Origin: Coxiellaceae bacterium
Lineage (GTDB): Bacteria > Pseudomonadota > Gammaproteobacteria > UBA9339
NCBI GenBank assembly: GCA_031263085.1
Contig: JAISGM010000003.1
Coordinates: 1-64,000, forward strand
Direction: 5' to 3'
Length of the DNA stretch: 64,000 nucleotides
Part shown: one piece after another, positions 19,916 to 30,643 of the stretch
Numbering within the stretch: the stretch's first letter is position 1
Layout: each line of letters opens with the position of its first letter
The notes under the pieces: generated by a model
What the model saw: the letters and a program-made list of their open reading frames with translations, nothing else
Told to the model about the DNA's origin: nothing
The model's database searches: none
Position numbers and translations under genes: made by a program

Positions 19916-20482
19916 TTAACTTATAATAATTTCATCTAACTGAATATCCCAAGTAGCGGATTCAAATTCAATGTACTGACATTCATGGCCCACCCCTAAA
20001 AGATAAGGCGAAAGAGACAAGGAGTTTTTCTTAAAAGCAAAAGTTCTATCATAGTTACCTCCTCCCTGACCAAGACGAAATCGATTTTTGTTAAAACCGA
20101 TAAGAGGCATAATTACCAATTCTAAATTTTGAGGCGCAATATTTTTTTCTTTTATAAATTTTGGAGCAAATATTTTATATTTTATATTTATAAGGCTATC
20201 TCCTGGTTCAAATTTAATAAAACATAAACGATTTGTTGTTTCTGAAGAAAAAGTCGGGATATAACAATTCTTACTGCATTTCCAAATATTTTTAATTACC
20301 GGCCAAATATTAATCTCGCCATTCATGGGAATATAACAAGCAATATTTTTACTCCTAGTAAAAATCTGACTACTAACGATTTTAGTTGCAACTTTCTGTG
20401 AGGATAGCAATAGATCCCTACGGGAAAGACGAAGTAATTTGTTCTTGATTTTTTCTCGAAGGAGTTTACGATCAATGATCAC
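19916..20482 (-). CDS. 5-formyltetrahydrofolate cyclo-ligase
   Basis: MPLIGFNKNRFRLGQGGGNYDRTF motif; 188 aa. Confidence 0.9.
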   Translation of the reverse strand: MIIDRKLLREKIKNKLLRLSRRDLLLSSQKVATKIVSSQIFTRSKNIACYIPMNGEINIWPVIKNIWKCSKNCYIPTFSSETTNRLCFIKFEPGDSLINIKYKIFAPKFIKEKNIAPQNLELVIMPLIGFNKNRFRLGQGGGNYDRTFAFKKNSLSLSPYLLGVGHECQYIEFESATWDIQLDEIIIS

Positions 20483-20571
20483 AATGAACTATTTTGTATG
20501 AAATAACGAGTAAAACCACTAAACAAAAACATATCTTGAAATCTCGCAATCATAGAGTGTTATTCTAATCA

Positions 20572-21822
20572 TTAATATACTGGAAATTTCGCGCATAAGT
20601 CCAAGACTTCTTTTTTAATCCTATCAATAGTTTTTTGGTTATTGATATCATCCAGAATATCACAAATCCAATTTGCTACCATTTCAATTTCATTTTCTCT
20701 AAATCCACGCGTGGTAATTGCAGGAGTACCCAGACGCAATCCGCCAGTAATCATTGGAGGGTATGGATCATTAGGTACAGAATTTTTATTGGCGGTGATA
20801 TTAGCTTTTTCTAGGGCCTCTAAAGCATCTTTACCGGTAATGTTTTTCTTAACTAAATTTAACAAAAATAAATGATTATCTGTACCACCTGATACTACGT
20901 CATATCCACGCTGCATAACAACCTTCGCCATTGTTTTTGCATTCTTCACTGTTTGTTGTTGGTAAATTTTGAATTCAGGAGTCATAGCTTCCTTAAAAGC
21001 CACAGCTTTAGCAGCTATTACATGACAAAGTGGCCCTCCTTGCAATCCAGGAAATACCGAAGAATTTATTTTTTTTTCTATTTCAGGATTAGACTTTGCT
21101 AAAATTAAACCAGACCTAGGGCCTCGTAAAGTTTTATGAGTAGTGGATGTGGTAATATCGGCGATTTTTATTGGAGAAGGATATTCTCCAGCTGCAATTA
21201 ATCCAGCAACATGAGCAATATCTGAAATTAAAAATGCACCGATTTCATCTGCTATCTTTCCGAATCTCGCCCAATCTATAATTCTCGAATATGCGGAAAA
21301 ACCAGCCATAATAACTTTTGGTCTGTGAGTTAATGCTAATTCCCTTACTTGAGCGTAATCAATTTCTCCAGTTTTATCATTCAAACCATATAACACGGCA
21401 TTATAGATTTTTCCAGAAAAACTTACTTTAGCTCCATGAGTTAAGTGACCTCCAGATGCTAAATCCATTCCCATAATAGTATCTCCCGGTGATATACAAG
21501 CAAAATATGCTGCAGAGTTAGCTTGAGAGCCTGAATGAGGTTGAACATTTGCAAAATCAGCATCAAATAGCTTTTGAGCACGATTTATGGCTAGATTTTC
21601 GATAACGTCTACATGTTCACAACCGCCGTAATAACGTTTTGCAGGATAACCTTCGGCATATTTATTATTTAATACTGAACCTTGGGCTAAAAGAACCCTT
21701 TGGCTTGCGTAATTTTCAGAAGCAATTAATTCTATGTGCTCTTCTTGTCGTTGTGATTCCTTCTGTATTGCATCCCATACTTCACGATCAAAATCGGAAA
21801 AAGTAAAAATATTTTTAGACAT
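20572..21822 (-). CDS. glyA: Serine hydroxymethyltransferase
   Basis: [23 protein letters not shown] site [15 protein letters not shown]. Confidence 0.98.
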   Translation of the reverse strand: MSKNIFTFSDFDREVWDAIQKESQRQEEHIELIASENYASQRVLLAQGSVLNNKYAEGYPAKRYYGGCEHVDVIENLAINRAQKLFDADFANVQPHSGSQANSAAYFACISPGDTIMGMDLASGGHLTHGAKVSFSGKIYNAVLYGLNDKTGEIDYAQVRELALTHRPKVIMAGFSAYSRIIDWARFGKIADEIGAFLISDIAHVAGLIAAGEYPSPIKIADITTSTTHKTLRGPRSGLILAKSNPEIEKKINSSVFPGLQGGPLCHVIAAKAVAFKEAMTPEFKIYQQQTVKNAKTMAKVVMQRGYDVVSGGTDNHLFLLNLVKKNITGKDALEALEKANITANKNSVPNDPYPPMITGGLRLGTPAITTRGFRENEIEMVANWICDILDDINNQKTIDRIKKEVLDLCAKFPVY

Positions 21823-22061
21823 TAGAATCCTCCATAAAATATCAATTGCCCAACACTATTTAAGTAACTGAGAATGTCTTAAACTTTTATACAAAAAATA
21901 TGAACTTAATACTAGTACAGTAACCAGAATTTTTCTTTTGGTCAACATTAATATTTTGACTAAATTTCATGGGATATTATCATCAATTGATTTTTTTAAA
22001 TGAATGTTATAGATTAAATGAATTATTATTTATTTTATTGTCATTTTATTGACGCAGAGTG

Positions 22062-22628
22062 ATGAAAATAAGAAATTCTGAAACAGAAAAAAATTTGCTA
22101 AAAGCCTTTGTTGGTGAATCTCAGGCTCGCAATCGTTATACGTACTATGCTGAAAAAGCACATAAGGATGGATTTATTATTATAGCAAGGTTATTTGAAA
22201 ATATTTCTGCTCAAGAAAAAGAACATGCTAAGTTATTTCTTAATTTTCTTGAAGAGGGAATTCTAGAGATTCAAACCTCCTTTTTGGTGAAAAATATGGG
22301 ATCTACATTGGAAAATTTACGTACAGCGGCATCAGGAGAAAATAAAGAATATTCCGAGCTGTATTTTCTTTTCGCGGATATAGCGCGTAAAGAAAAATTT
22401 TCCGTAATAGCTGAGCTATTTGATAATATATCAGTAGCAGAAAGGGATCATGAAAAGCAGTATAAGTACTTTATAGAGCAATTATCTTCAAATCTAATAT
22501 TTAGACGAGAAGATATAGTTACTTGGAAATGTTTAAATTGTGGTTATCTACACTCTAGCAAAGTAGCTCCGGAATTATGTCCAGTTTGTAAACATCATCA
22601 AGGATACTTTACTTCAAATCAATTTTAG
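22062..22628 (+). CDS. Rubrerythrin
   Basis: N-terminal ferritin-like di-iron domain (ETEKNLLKAFVGESQARNRYTYYAEKA, ISAQEKEHAKLF) plus C-terminal rubredoxin CLNCGY..CPVCKH; ATG at 22062 within the ORF. Confidence 0.95.
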   Translation: MKIRNSETEKNLLKAFVGESQARNRYTYYAEKAHKDGFIIIARLFENISAQEKEHAKLFLNFLEEGILEIQTSFLVKNMGSTLENLRTAASGENKEYSELYFLFADIARKEKFSVIAELFDNISVAERDHEKQYKYFIEQLSSNLIFRREDIVTWKCLNCGYLHSSKVAPELCPVCKHHQGYFTSNQF

Positions 22629-22707
22629 TAATACGGTTTACACATAATTTAGTGGAATAAAGAGTTGAAGTTTCTTCAGTAACGATGATTTGTGAATGCT
22701 TTGACAT

Positions 22708-23484
22708 CTAGATGTTTGCTAGATCTTCCTCCTTTCTTTTGGATAAAATTTCATATCCAGTTTTGGTGACAAGTATGGTGTGCTCCCATTGAGCAGACAA
22801 CTTCCCATCCTCAGTAACTACCGTCCAATTATCATTGAGTATTCTGGTATGATAAGTTCCTGCATTAATCATAGGTTCTATGGTAAATACCATTCCTGGT
22901 AGCAATACTATACCAGTATTCCTTTTGCCATAATGTAAAATCTGAGGGGATTCATGATAGGCATTACCTATTCCATGACCACAATATTCTCGCACTACTG
23001 AAAATTTATTTTCTTCAGCATGTCTTTGAATAATTTCTCCAATATTACCGAGATAAGCCCCGGGCTTTACTTCTTGAATGCCAAGATACAAGCATTCTTG
23101 TGCCGTCTTTACTAGATGTTTAGCTAAACTCGATGTTTTACCAATAATAAACATTTTGCTGGTATCACCAAAAAAACCGTTTTTTATGACTGTAACATCA
23201 ATATTTATAATGTCACCACTTTTTAGTTTTCCTTCATTTGGTATGCCATGGCAGACTACATGGTTAACTGAAGTACAAATAGATTTTGGAAAGCCTCGAT
23301 AATTAAGTGATGCCGGAATAGCATGCTGAATATCTACTATATAATCGTGACAAATACGATTTAATTCAATAGTTGAAATTCCGACCTTAACATATTGTTC
23401 TATCATTTCTAATACTTCTGCCGCAAGTCTTGAAGCCGCTTTTAGGTGTTGTATTTGTTCTGGAGATTTTATTGAAATTTTCAT
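22708..23484 (-). CDS. map: Type I methionine aminopeptidase
   Basis: NVVCHGIPNE-like NHVVCHGIPNEG, GDIINIDVTV, CGHGIGNAYHESPQI; divergent from rpsB as in many proteobacteria. Confidence 0.96.
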   Translation of the reverse strand: MKISIKSPEQIQHLKAASRLAAEVLEMIEQYVKVGISTIELNRICHDYIVDIQHAIPASLNYRGFPKSICTSVNHVVCHGIPNEGKLKSGDIINIDVTVIKNGFFGDTSKMFIIGKTSSLAKHLVKTAQECLYLGIQEVKPGAYLGNIGEIIQRHAEENKFSVVREYCGHGIGNAYHESPQILHYGKRNTGIVLLPGMVFTIEPMINAGTYHTRILNDNWTVVTEDGKLSAQWEHTILVTKTGYEILSKRKEEDLANI

Positions 23485-23684
23485 AGATCAATTTATCTTA
23501 AAGTAAATTTATTCATTTACATAAGGTTCTGGAAATTATCATCAAATTATGGTACAAAGCTTTACAAATTTTTTCAATACAAATACTCACATATATTGTT
23601 GCCATGATTTGGGTGCCGGATTTGGGATTTTTAAGAATACGGTTGAATTGTGGAATATATGGAGGCTTAACCCTAGGAGAGAAA

Positions 23685-24602
23685 ATGACTGATATCACTA
23701 TTCGTCAACTATTGGAGGCCGGTGTTCATTTTGGTCATCAGGTTTCGTCGTGGAATCCCAAAATGGCCCAGTATATTTTTGGAAGTAAAAATAAAATTCA
23801 TATAATAGATCTTGAAAAAACCCTTCCAATGTATAAGTATGCTATTAATTTTTTGAGTAGTATTGCTGCCAAGAAGGGCAATATATTGTTTGTTGGTACT
23901 AAACAACAAGCAAGATCTTTAATTCGTGATGAAGCTAAGCGTTGTCGCATGCCATATATAGATTATCGTTGGCTTGGTGGAATGCTCACTAATTACAAGA
24001 CAATTAGACAATCTTTAAAAAGATTAACTGAGCTAGAAGCATTACGAGATAGTCAGACATTTGTTCGTCTTCCGAAAAAAGAGGCACTTTCAATTGTAAG
24101 AAATATTACTAAACTCGAAAAAAGTTTAGGAGGAATTCGCGAAATGGGCGGTCTCCCAGATGCGATTTTAGTTATCGATGTTGGGCATGAGAAAATTGCA
24201 ATCAGTGAAGCTACTAAATTAAGAATTCCAATTATCGGAATAGTTGATACCAATAACGATCCTAGCAATATTGACTATATAATTCCTGGTAACGATGATT
24301 CTATCAAGGCAATTAAATTGTATTTAACAAATATCGTAGATTCGATTATTAATGCTCGTACATCTACAATTGCAGAAGAAGAATTTGTTGAGAAAGATAA
24401 TAACAAAGAGAAAAACGAAAAATATTCGATACACAAAAAGGTTATAAGGAAGAAAAAACATGAAGAAGAGATAAATGCGATTCATCATGAGAATGAACTT
24501 CTTAATGAGAATGAAAAAGCTAAGACGATTAAAGCTAAAACTGTAAACAAAATCGCGATAACCAAAGTTAAAAAAATGTCGACTATTGTCGACAAAAAAT
24601 AA
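23685..24602 (+). CDS. rpsB: 30S ribosomal protein S2 with charged C-terminal extension
   Basis: [36 protein letters not shown] at 23685 (residue 28 of the ORF) matches the family start. Confidence 0.96.
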   Translation: MTDITIRQLLEAGVHFGHQVSSWNPKMAQYIFGSKNKIHIIDLEKTLPMYKYAINFLSSIAAKKGNILFVGTKQQARSLIRDEAKRCRMPYIDYRWLGGMLTNYKTIRQSLKRLTELEALRDSQTFVRLPKKEALSIVRNITKLEKSLGGIREMGGLPDAILVIDVGHEKIAISEATKLRIPIIGIVDTNNDPSNIDYIIPGNDDSIKAIKLYLTNIVDSIINARTSTIAEEEFVEKDNNKEKNEKYSIHKKVIRKKKHEEEINAIHHENELLNENEKAKTIKAKTVNKIAITKVKKMSTIVDKK

Positions 24603-24623
24603 AAATGGGAGATAACAAACATA

Positions 24624-25487
24624 ATGATTGATATATCTTTAATTAAGAAGTTACGCGAGACTACCGGTATCAGTATGATGGGGTGCAAAAAAGCTTTAGA
24701 AGAGTCTCAGAATAATTTTGAAGAAGCTCTTACTATTGTGCGTAAATCTGAATATACCAGAGTTGTTAAAAAAATTGATCGCGTAACTAGAGAAGGAATT
24801 ATTGCAATTAAGGTTAGTGATGATTACAAAAAAGCCATCATGATTGAAATTAATTGTGAGACTGATTTTGCCGCTAAAGATAAGTTGTTATTAGAATTTG
24901 CAAGCATTATAGCTAGTGATGGTATTAATAGACAAATAAACGATCTGGAATCTTTTATAAATCTACCTTCGGTTATTGAAAAAAGAGAGGTCCTAGTTGC
25001 TAAAATTGGTGAAAATGTTACTATACGCCGTATAAAGACCATAGTCATTGATGGTAAGAATGTTATTGGTAGCTATCTTCATAGCAACAGAATAGGAGTT
25101 TTGGTTGAATTATCTACAAATAACTTTGATTTTGCCAGGGATCTAGCGATACATATTGCTGCTTATAATCCGATAGTTGTTTTACCTGAGAATTTACCTC
25201 AAGAATTGATCAATAAAGAAAAAGAAATTTACTTTGCTCAATTGCAAAACTCTGGTAAGCCCGAAGATGTTTTAAAAATTACTAATGACAAGATAAAGAA
25301 ATTTATTGATGAGTCCGTGTTGATTAAACAACCTTTTATTAAAAACCCAGAATTTTTAATTGAAGATTTATTGCAGCAAACTCATTCGAAAATTATAGAT
25401 TTTTCTAGATTTGAAGTTGGTGAAGGAATAGAGAAAAAGATGGCAAATTTCGCTTCTGAGGTAGAAGCACAAATAAAAACTAAATAA
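24624..25487 (+). CDS. tsf: Elongation factor Ts
   Basis: IKKLRETTGISMMGCKKALEES; downstream of rpsB. Confidence 0.97.
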   Translation: MIDISLIKKLRETTGISMMGCKKALEESQNNFEEALTIVRKSEYTRVVKKIDRVTREGIIAIKVSDDYKKAIMIEINCETDFAAKDKLLLEFASIIASDGINRQINDLESFINLPSVIEKREVLVAKIGENVTIRRIKTIVIDGKNVIGSYLHSNRIGVLVELSTNNFDFARDLAIHIAAYNPIVVLPENLPQELINKEKEIYFAQLQNSGKPEDVLKITNDKIKKFIDESVLIKQPFIKNPEFLIEDLLQQTHSKIIDFSRFEVGEGIEKKMANFASEVEAQIKTK

Positions 25488-25492
25488 AATTA

Positions 25493-26221
25493 ATGATCAT
25501 GGTGGTTACTAAAAAATATCGTTATCAGCGTATTGTGCTTAAATTGAGTGGAGGGGCTTTATCTAGTCACGATTATAATTGCGATATTAATTGTCAAATT
25601 ATTAAAGAAATAGCATGTGAAATCAAAGTTTTAATCAAAAATAAAATTCAAGTTGGCGTAGTTGTTGGGGGAGGTAATTTTTTTCGTGGTGCAAAACTTG
25701 CAAAAACTATATCTCGAATTACCGGAGATCACTTAGGAATGATTGCTACTGCACTTAATGCTTTAGCGATATATGATATTTTTATGCAGCTTAAAATTCC
25801 GACAAAGATTATGTCAGCTATATCTATTGAAGGGTTATTGGAACATTATAATTGTTATCTTGCTAACGAATATTTAAATAAAGGCTATGTAATTATTTTT
25901 GCCGGTGGTACCGGTATTCCATTTGTAACTACTGATACCGCGTTATGTGTACGCGGTATTGAGCTTAATGCTGATTTGCTTTTAAAAGCAACTGACGTAA
26001 AAGGAGTGTATGATTCTGATCCTAAAAAATATCCTCACGCTAAATTTTATTCTCGCTTATCTTACGAAGAGGTTTTAAAGAAAAAAATATCTGTAATGGA
26101 TTCATTTGCTTTTAGTTTAGGATCTAATTATCAAATGAAAATATGTGTTTTTGATTTACATAAGAAGGGAGCTTTACTACATATCATGCAAGGATTGGAT
26201 GAAGGAACTTTAATAGAATGA
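25493..26221 (+). CDS. pyrH: UMP kinase
   Basis: YQRIVLKLSGGALS; GVVVGGGNFFRGAKLA; TDVKGVYDSDPKKYP. Confidence 0.96.
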   Translation: MIMVVTKKYRYQRIVLKLSGGALSSHDYNCDINCQIIKEIACEIKVLIKNKIQVGVVVGGGNFFRGAKLAKTISRITGDHLGMIATALNALAIYDIFMQLKIPTKIMSAISIEGLLEHYNCYLANEYLNKGYVIIFAGGTGIPFVTTDTALCVRGIELNADLLLKATDVKGVYDSDPKKYPHAKFYSRLSYEEVLKKKISVMDSFAFSLGSNYQMKICVFDLHKKGALLHIMQGLDEGTLIE

Positions 26222-26231
26222 AAGGTGATAT

Positions 26232-26789
26232 ATGGTGAACGACAGTTTAAAAAATGTCGAAATCAATATGCAGAAGGCATTAGAGAGCTTTAAAAGAGAA
26301 TTGGGAAAGGTTCGTACCGGACGAGCTCATACTAGTTTCGTTGAAGGGATCAAAGTAGATTATTATGGTAATGAGACAACGCTAGAACATGTTGCTAATA
26401 TTGTAATTAGCAATGCACAGACTATTACTGTAACTCCTTGGGAAAAAAATTTAGTGAAACTCATCGAAAAAGCTATTGCAAGCTCTGATCTTGGTTTAAA
26501 TCCAATTAGCGATTTAAATTCAGTTAAAGTGCTGATCCCTCCTTTAACTGAGGAGCGACGTAAGGAAATGATTAAAATGGCAAAAAATATTGCTGAGATT
26601 TCACGTATAGCAATACGTAATATTCGTCGTGAGGCTATGGATAAAATTAAAAATCTTTTAAAAAAGAAAGAAATCAATGAAGATATTGAGTATCGTACTC
26701 AGAATTTAATTCAGAAAAACACCGATAAATTTATTGAAGAAATTGACAAACTCGCGTTTGCTAAGGAAATAGATTTGATGCGAATCTAG
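26232..26789 (+). CDS. frr: Ribosome recycling factor
   Basis: ALESFKRELGKVRTGRAHTSFVEGIKVDYYG; downstream of pyrH. Confidence 0.97.
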   Translation: MVNDSLKNVEINMQKALESFKRELGKVRTGRAHTSFVEGIKVDYYGNETTLEHVANIVISNAQTITVTPWEKNLVKLIEKAIASSDLGLNPISDLNSVKVLIPPLTEERRKEMIKMAKNIAEISRIAIRNIRREAMDKIKNLLKKKEINEDIEYRTQNLIQKNTDKFIEEIDKLAFAKEIDLMRI

Positions 26790-26793
26790 TTTT

Positions 26794-27492
26794 ATGGAAT
26801 TACCTAAACATATCGCCATCATTATGGATGGCAATGGAAGATGGGCAAAAAAACGCGGATTGCCTAGAGTAGCAGGGCATCAAGTCGGCACCGAAAGTAT
26901 ACGCGCTGTGGTCGAGACTTGTCTTAAATTTAAAATAAAAGTTTTAACTTTATTTGCTTTTAGCACAGAAAATTGGGGAAGACCGAAAGAGGAAGTAAAT
27001 TATTTAATGGGAACTCTATTTCTCAAAACGTTTGAAGAGGGCATTAGTAAATTACATAAAAATCATGTATGTCTTCAAGTTATTGGCGATATTGGTAGAT
27101 TAAATAAAAAATTACAACAAAAAATTTCAGTTGCAGAAGAATTAACTAAAAATAATTCCGCTTTAAAATTAATAATTGCTATAAGTTATAGTGGACGTTG
27201 GGATATTACAGAAGCTGTACGTAAGCTATGCAAAAAAGTTATTGCTGGGATGATGAAAATTTCAGATATTACTACCAATGAAATTACAAGACATATTTGT
27301 CTTTCAGATTTACCTGAGCCTGATTTATTAATCAGAACTAGTGGTGAACAACGTATTAGTAATTTTATGTTATGGCAATTAGCATATACCGAGTTATATT
27401 TTACTAATATTTTGTGGCCTGATTTTCGTGAAAAAGATTTAGTTGATGCAATTAAAGATTACAGTAATAGGACTAGGAGGTTCGGTAAATGA
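26794..27492 (+). CDS. uppS: (2E,6E)-farnesyl-diphosphate-specific undecaprenyl diphosphate synthase
   Basis: PKHIAIIMDGNGRWAKKRGLPRVAGHQVG; DLLIRTSGEQRISNFMLWQ. Confidence 0.97.
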   Translation: MELPKHIAIIMDGNGRWAKKRGLPRVAGHQVGTESIRAVVETCLKFKIKVLTLFAFSTENWGRPKEEVNYLMGTLFLKTFEEGISKLHKNHVCLQVIGDIGRLNKKLQQKISVAEELTKNNSALKLIIAISYSGRWDITEAVRKLCKKVIAGMMKISDITTNEITRHICLSDLPEPDLLIRTSGEQRISNFMLWQLAYTELYFTNILWPDFREKDLVDAIKDYSNRTRRFGK

Positions 27493-28292
27493 TCTTACAA
27501 CGAATAATAACTTCGATAATATTAGGAACATTAGTTATTATTGGAATAAAGTATTCGTCAGTATTATATTTTAATTTGTCAGTATCATTAATTATTTTAA
27601 TGGTCGCATGGGAATTCTCTAGTTTATTTAAGTCATGGAGCTATATCAGACGCAGTGGTTTTCTAGTAATCCTAGTGTTTACCAGTTATCTGGTAATTCA
27701 TATAGCTATTTTACCAATTTTAATAGGTGGTGTATTATGGTGGATGATTGTCGCGCCTTACTGTCTTTGGCAATACGCCAAGAAGGAAGATACTTACTTG
27801 AGTAGAATAGTATGGCAAGAAGCGATGGGTATTATAATGTTTGTTCCCGCCTGGATTAGTTTAATTATAATACGACAGTTTTTTGGAGTAGAGCTTTTGT
27901 TTTGTTTGTTAATTATGATTTGGACTATCGATTGTGGAGCATATTTTGTTGGGGTTTATCTAGGGCAACATCTGTTGGTTCCGATGATTAGTCCTAAAAA
28001 AACTTGGGAAGGATTATTTGGGGGTTTTTTTTTAGCACTATTAGTTACTGTTTTGTGGGTGAATCATCTAAATTTAGACTTAAGGTTTACAAATAAAGTT
28101 ATCTTTTGGATTATAATTTTTATTACTTGTTTATGGTCAATAATTGGAGATTTGTTTGAGAGTATGTTAAAGAGAATATCTCAAGTAAAGGATAGTGGTA
28201 TCTTATTACCAGGACACGGCGGTCTGTTTGATAGAATGGATAGTCTAATAGCAGCATTACCTATTTTTACTTTAGGACTTTTAGTAATATAA
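27489..28292 (+). CDS. cdsA: Phosphatidate cytidylyltransferase
   Basis: SPKKTWEGLFGGF; SQVKDSGILLPGHGGLFDRMDSL signature; overlaps uppS stop. Confidence 0.95.
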   Translation: MILQRIITSIILGTLVIIGIKYSSVLYFNLSVSLIILMVAWEFSSLFKSWSYIRRSGFLVILVFTSYLVIHIAILPILIGGVLWWMIVAPYCLWQYAKKEDTYLSRIVWQEAMGIIMFVPAWISLIIIRQFFGVELLFCLLIMIWTIDCGAYFVGVYLGQHLLVPMISPKKTWEGLFGGFFLALLVTVLWVNHLNLDLRFTNKVIFWIIIFITCLWSIIGDLFESMLKRISQVKDSGILLPGHGGLFDRMDSLIAALPIFTLGLLVI

Positions 28293-28304
28293 TTGGATAA
28301 TAAT

Positions 28305-30632
28305 ATGAAATTAATAACAAAAAATTTGTTGTTTGTTATATTTATCTGGTGGTGTGTCGTTTCACATGCAGAAACTTTTACAGTAAACTGTATTAAATTT
28401 ATCGGATTACAGCGTATTAGCTCTGAAACAGCACTAAATTATTTATCCAGTGCAATTAAGAATGGTGAAAAACTTGATGTTAATGATACTGCTAAGATTA
28501 TCAATACTCTTTATCAGACTAATTTCTTTAGTAACATCAGATTATCTCGTCAGAATAACGACCTTATTATTCGTGTAAAAGAGCGTCCAATTATAAGTTC
28601 ACTTAATATAATCGGTAATAATAAGATTATCAAAAAACAATTAACTGAGGCCTTAAGAAGTGCTGGGATTTATGAGGGGCAAGTTTTAAATCCAGCAATG
28701 CTAGATGCTATCCGCCAAGCAATTATCCAACAGTATCTTAATCTTGGGTTGTATAGCGCCAAAGTTGAATTTGATATTAAGCATGAGATACGTAATCGAG
28801 TTACTGTAGTTATTAATATTCATGAGGGTCCAAAAGCAAAAATTAAATCAATTAAAATTATTGGCAACAGGTCTTTTAGTCAAAAAAAACTACTAAACGA
28901 ATTTTCATTAAATACGAGTAGCTTATGGAATTTCTTTTCAAGTTCAAGTAGATATTCAAAAGATAAATTAGAAATTGGTTTAGAAAAATTACGTTTCTAC
29001 TATATGGATCATGGTTATTTTCATGCTAAAGTGGATAGCAAGGTAACCATTACTCCTGACAATAGGAGTGTTCATATTGTAATTTATATTACGGAAGATG
29101 ATATATATCACATCAGAGATTTTGCATTAGAAACCAATCTAACTTCTAAAAGGATCGATATTTTAAAATTGATCAATTTAGAACCAGATAGCATTTATTC
29201 TCGTAAAAATATTTTAGATATTCAAAATAAAATTAGTTTATTTTTAGGTGAAAATGGTTATGGTATGTCTGATGTTCATGTCTTACTAAAAAATATTGAT
29301 GAAGAATATAAGAAAATATCAGTTAGTTTTATAGTTAATTCTGGACAACGGGTTTATATTCATAACATCGAATTTAATGGTAACTATAAAACTAATGATG
29401 GAGTGTTGCGTCGAGAAATGCGATTACAGGAAGGTAGTATATTTTCAATATCTAAAATTAATGAATCGAAACGTCGTTTATTGAATTTAGGATATATTAA
29501 AGATGTTGAACACAAAGTAATTCCCGTATCTGAAAGTAATAATCAAGTTGATTTACTGTATAATGTTAAAGAAATATCTGCGATTAGTGCCAATTTTCAA
29601 GTAGGGTACTCTGATAGAGATAGTTTTATTTATGGGGCTGGATTAAGTGATACAAATGTTTTTGGTACTGGAAAGGGAATATCTCTTAATGTAGATAATA
29701 CCAAATCAACCCAGTACTACAGAGTAGTTTATCGCGATCCATATTTTACTGATAATAAAATGGGATTTTCATTAAACACTTACTTACACAAATCAAATTC
29801 TAGAAGACAGTCTGATACGAGCGCTTATCAAACTGATGATTATGGAATTTCGGCTGGTTTTGATTTCCCGCTTTCAGACTACACTACTTTTAATTATGGT
29901 TTAGGAGTTGAGTGTTTTAGTGTTAATGCTTTGAATGTTGATACTCGTATCGATGATATAGGAGAATTTTTCCGCTATCATGATAACAATCATATTTTTA
30001 ATCAATTTAATTTTATGCTGGGATTGGATTATGAAAATCTCGATCGAGCAATATTTCCTACAAAAGGATTCGCTCATTCAATTAAGGGAGAAATCTATGG
30101 ACCTCTTAATAGTCGAAGCTTACAATTTTTTAAAATTGATTATAATACATCCTTATATCAGCCTTTAATTGGTGGTTTTATATTTCATACATTCACAGAA
30201 ATGGGATATGGCGATACTTTAGATGGTACTAAAAAGCTACCATTTTTTAAGAATTACTTGGGCGGAGGTCTTGGATCTGTTAGGGGTTTCGAATACGGAA
30301 CCTTGGGTGACAATGTCGATTATGATGGACAAGATAATACAGACGAGCTAGGTAACTCCTTAGGGGGTAACATTTATACCATGGCTAGCGCTAACATCAT
30401 CATCCCTAATCCATATAAAAATGCTGTTCGTCCTAGTATCTTTGTTGATGTAGGAAATACTTATAGTAATTATTTTAAGTTAAATGAATTACGAGCGTCT
30501 TATGGAGTACAAATTGAATGGCATACCCCAATTCATTTACCGTTAGTTTTTAGTTTTGCTAGAGCATTCCGTCAGCCAGGAATTAATAACCATCCCAGAG
30601 AATTTCAATTTAGCATTAGTACTAGTATTTGA
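28305..30632 (+). CDS. bamA: Outer membrane protein assembly factor BamA
   Basis: Signal peptide, POTRA repeats, C-terminal barrel with YLGGGLGSVRGFEYGTLG; terminal FQFSISTSI; ATG at 28305. Confidence 0.96.
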   Translation: MKLITKNLLFVIFIWWCVVSHAETFTVNCIKFIGLQRISSETALNYLSSAIKNGEKLDVNDTAKIINTLYQTNFFSNIRLSRQNNDLIIRVKERPIISSLNIIGNNKIIKKQLTEALRSAGIYEGQVLNPAMLDAIRQAIIQQYLNLGLYSAKVEFDIKHEIRNRVTVVINIHEGPKAKIKSIKIIGNRSFSQKKLLNEFSLNTSSLWNFFSSSSRYSKDKLEIGLEKLRFYYMDHGYFHAKVDSKVTITPDNRSVHIVIYITEDDIYHIRDFALETNLTSKRIDILKLINLEPDSIYSRKNILDIQNKISLFLGENGYGMSDVHVLLKNIDEEYKKISVSFIVNSGQRVYIHNIEFNGNYKTNDGVLRREMRLQEGSIFSISKINESKRRLLNLGYIKDVEHKVIPVSESNNQVDLLYNVKEISAISANFQVGYSDRDSFIYGAGLSDTNVFGTGKGISLNVDNTKSTQYYRVVYRDPYFTDNKMGFSLNTYLHKSNSRRQSDTSAYQTDDYGISAGFDFPLSDYTTFNYGLGVECFSVNALNVDTRIDDIGEFFRYHDNNHIFNQFNFMLGLDYENLDRAIFPTKGFAHSIKGEIYGPLNSRSLQFFKIDYNTSLYQPLIGGFIFHTFTEMGYGDTLDGTKKLPFFKNYLGGGLGSVRGFEYGTLGDNVDYDGQDNTDELGNSLGGNIYTMASANIIIPNPYKNAVRPSIFVDVGNTYSNYFKLNELRASYGVQIEWHTPIHLPLVFSFARAFRQPGINNHPREFQFSISTSI

Positions 30633-30643
30633 ACGATTGCCAT

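Noticed and set aside
20483-20571. Possible 6S RNA (ssrS) next to the 5-formyl-THF cyclo-ligase gene
   Set aside because: Only 89 bp is available upstream, too short for 6S RNA (about 180 nt), and no 6S-like structure was apparent.
23485-23684. Structured rpsB leader
   Set aside because: Region has a plausible long leader, but I could not confirm conserved pairing by eye; needs an Rfam/covariance search.
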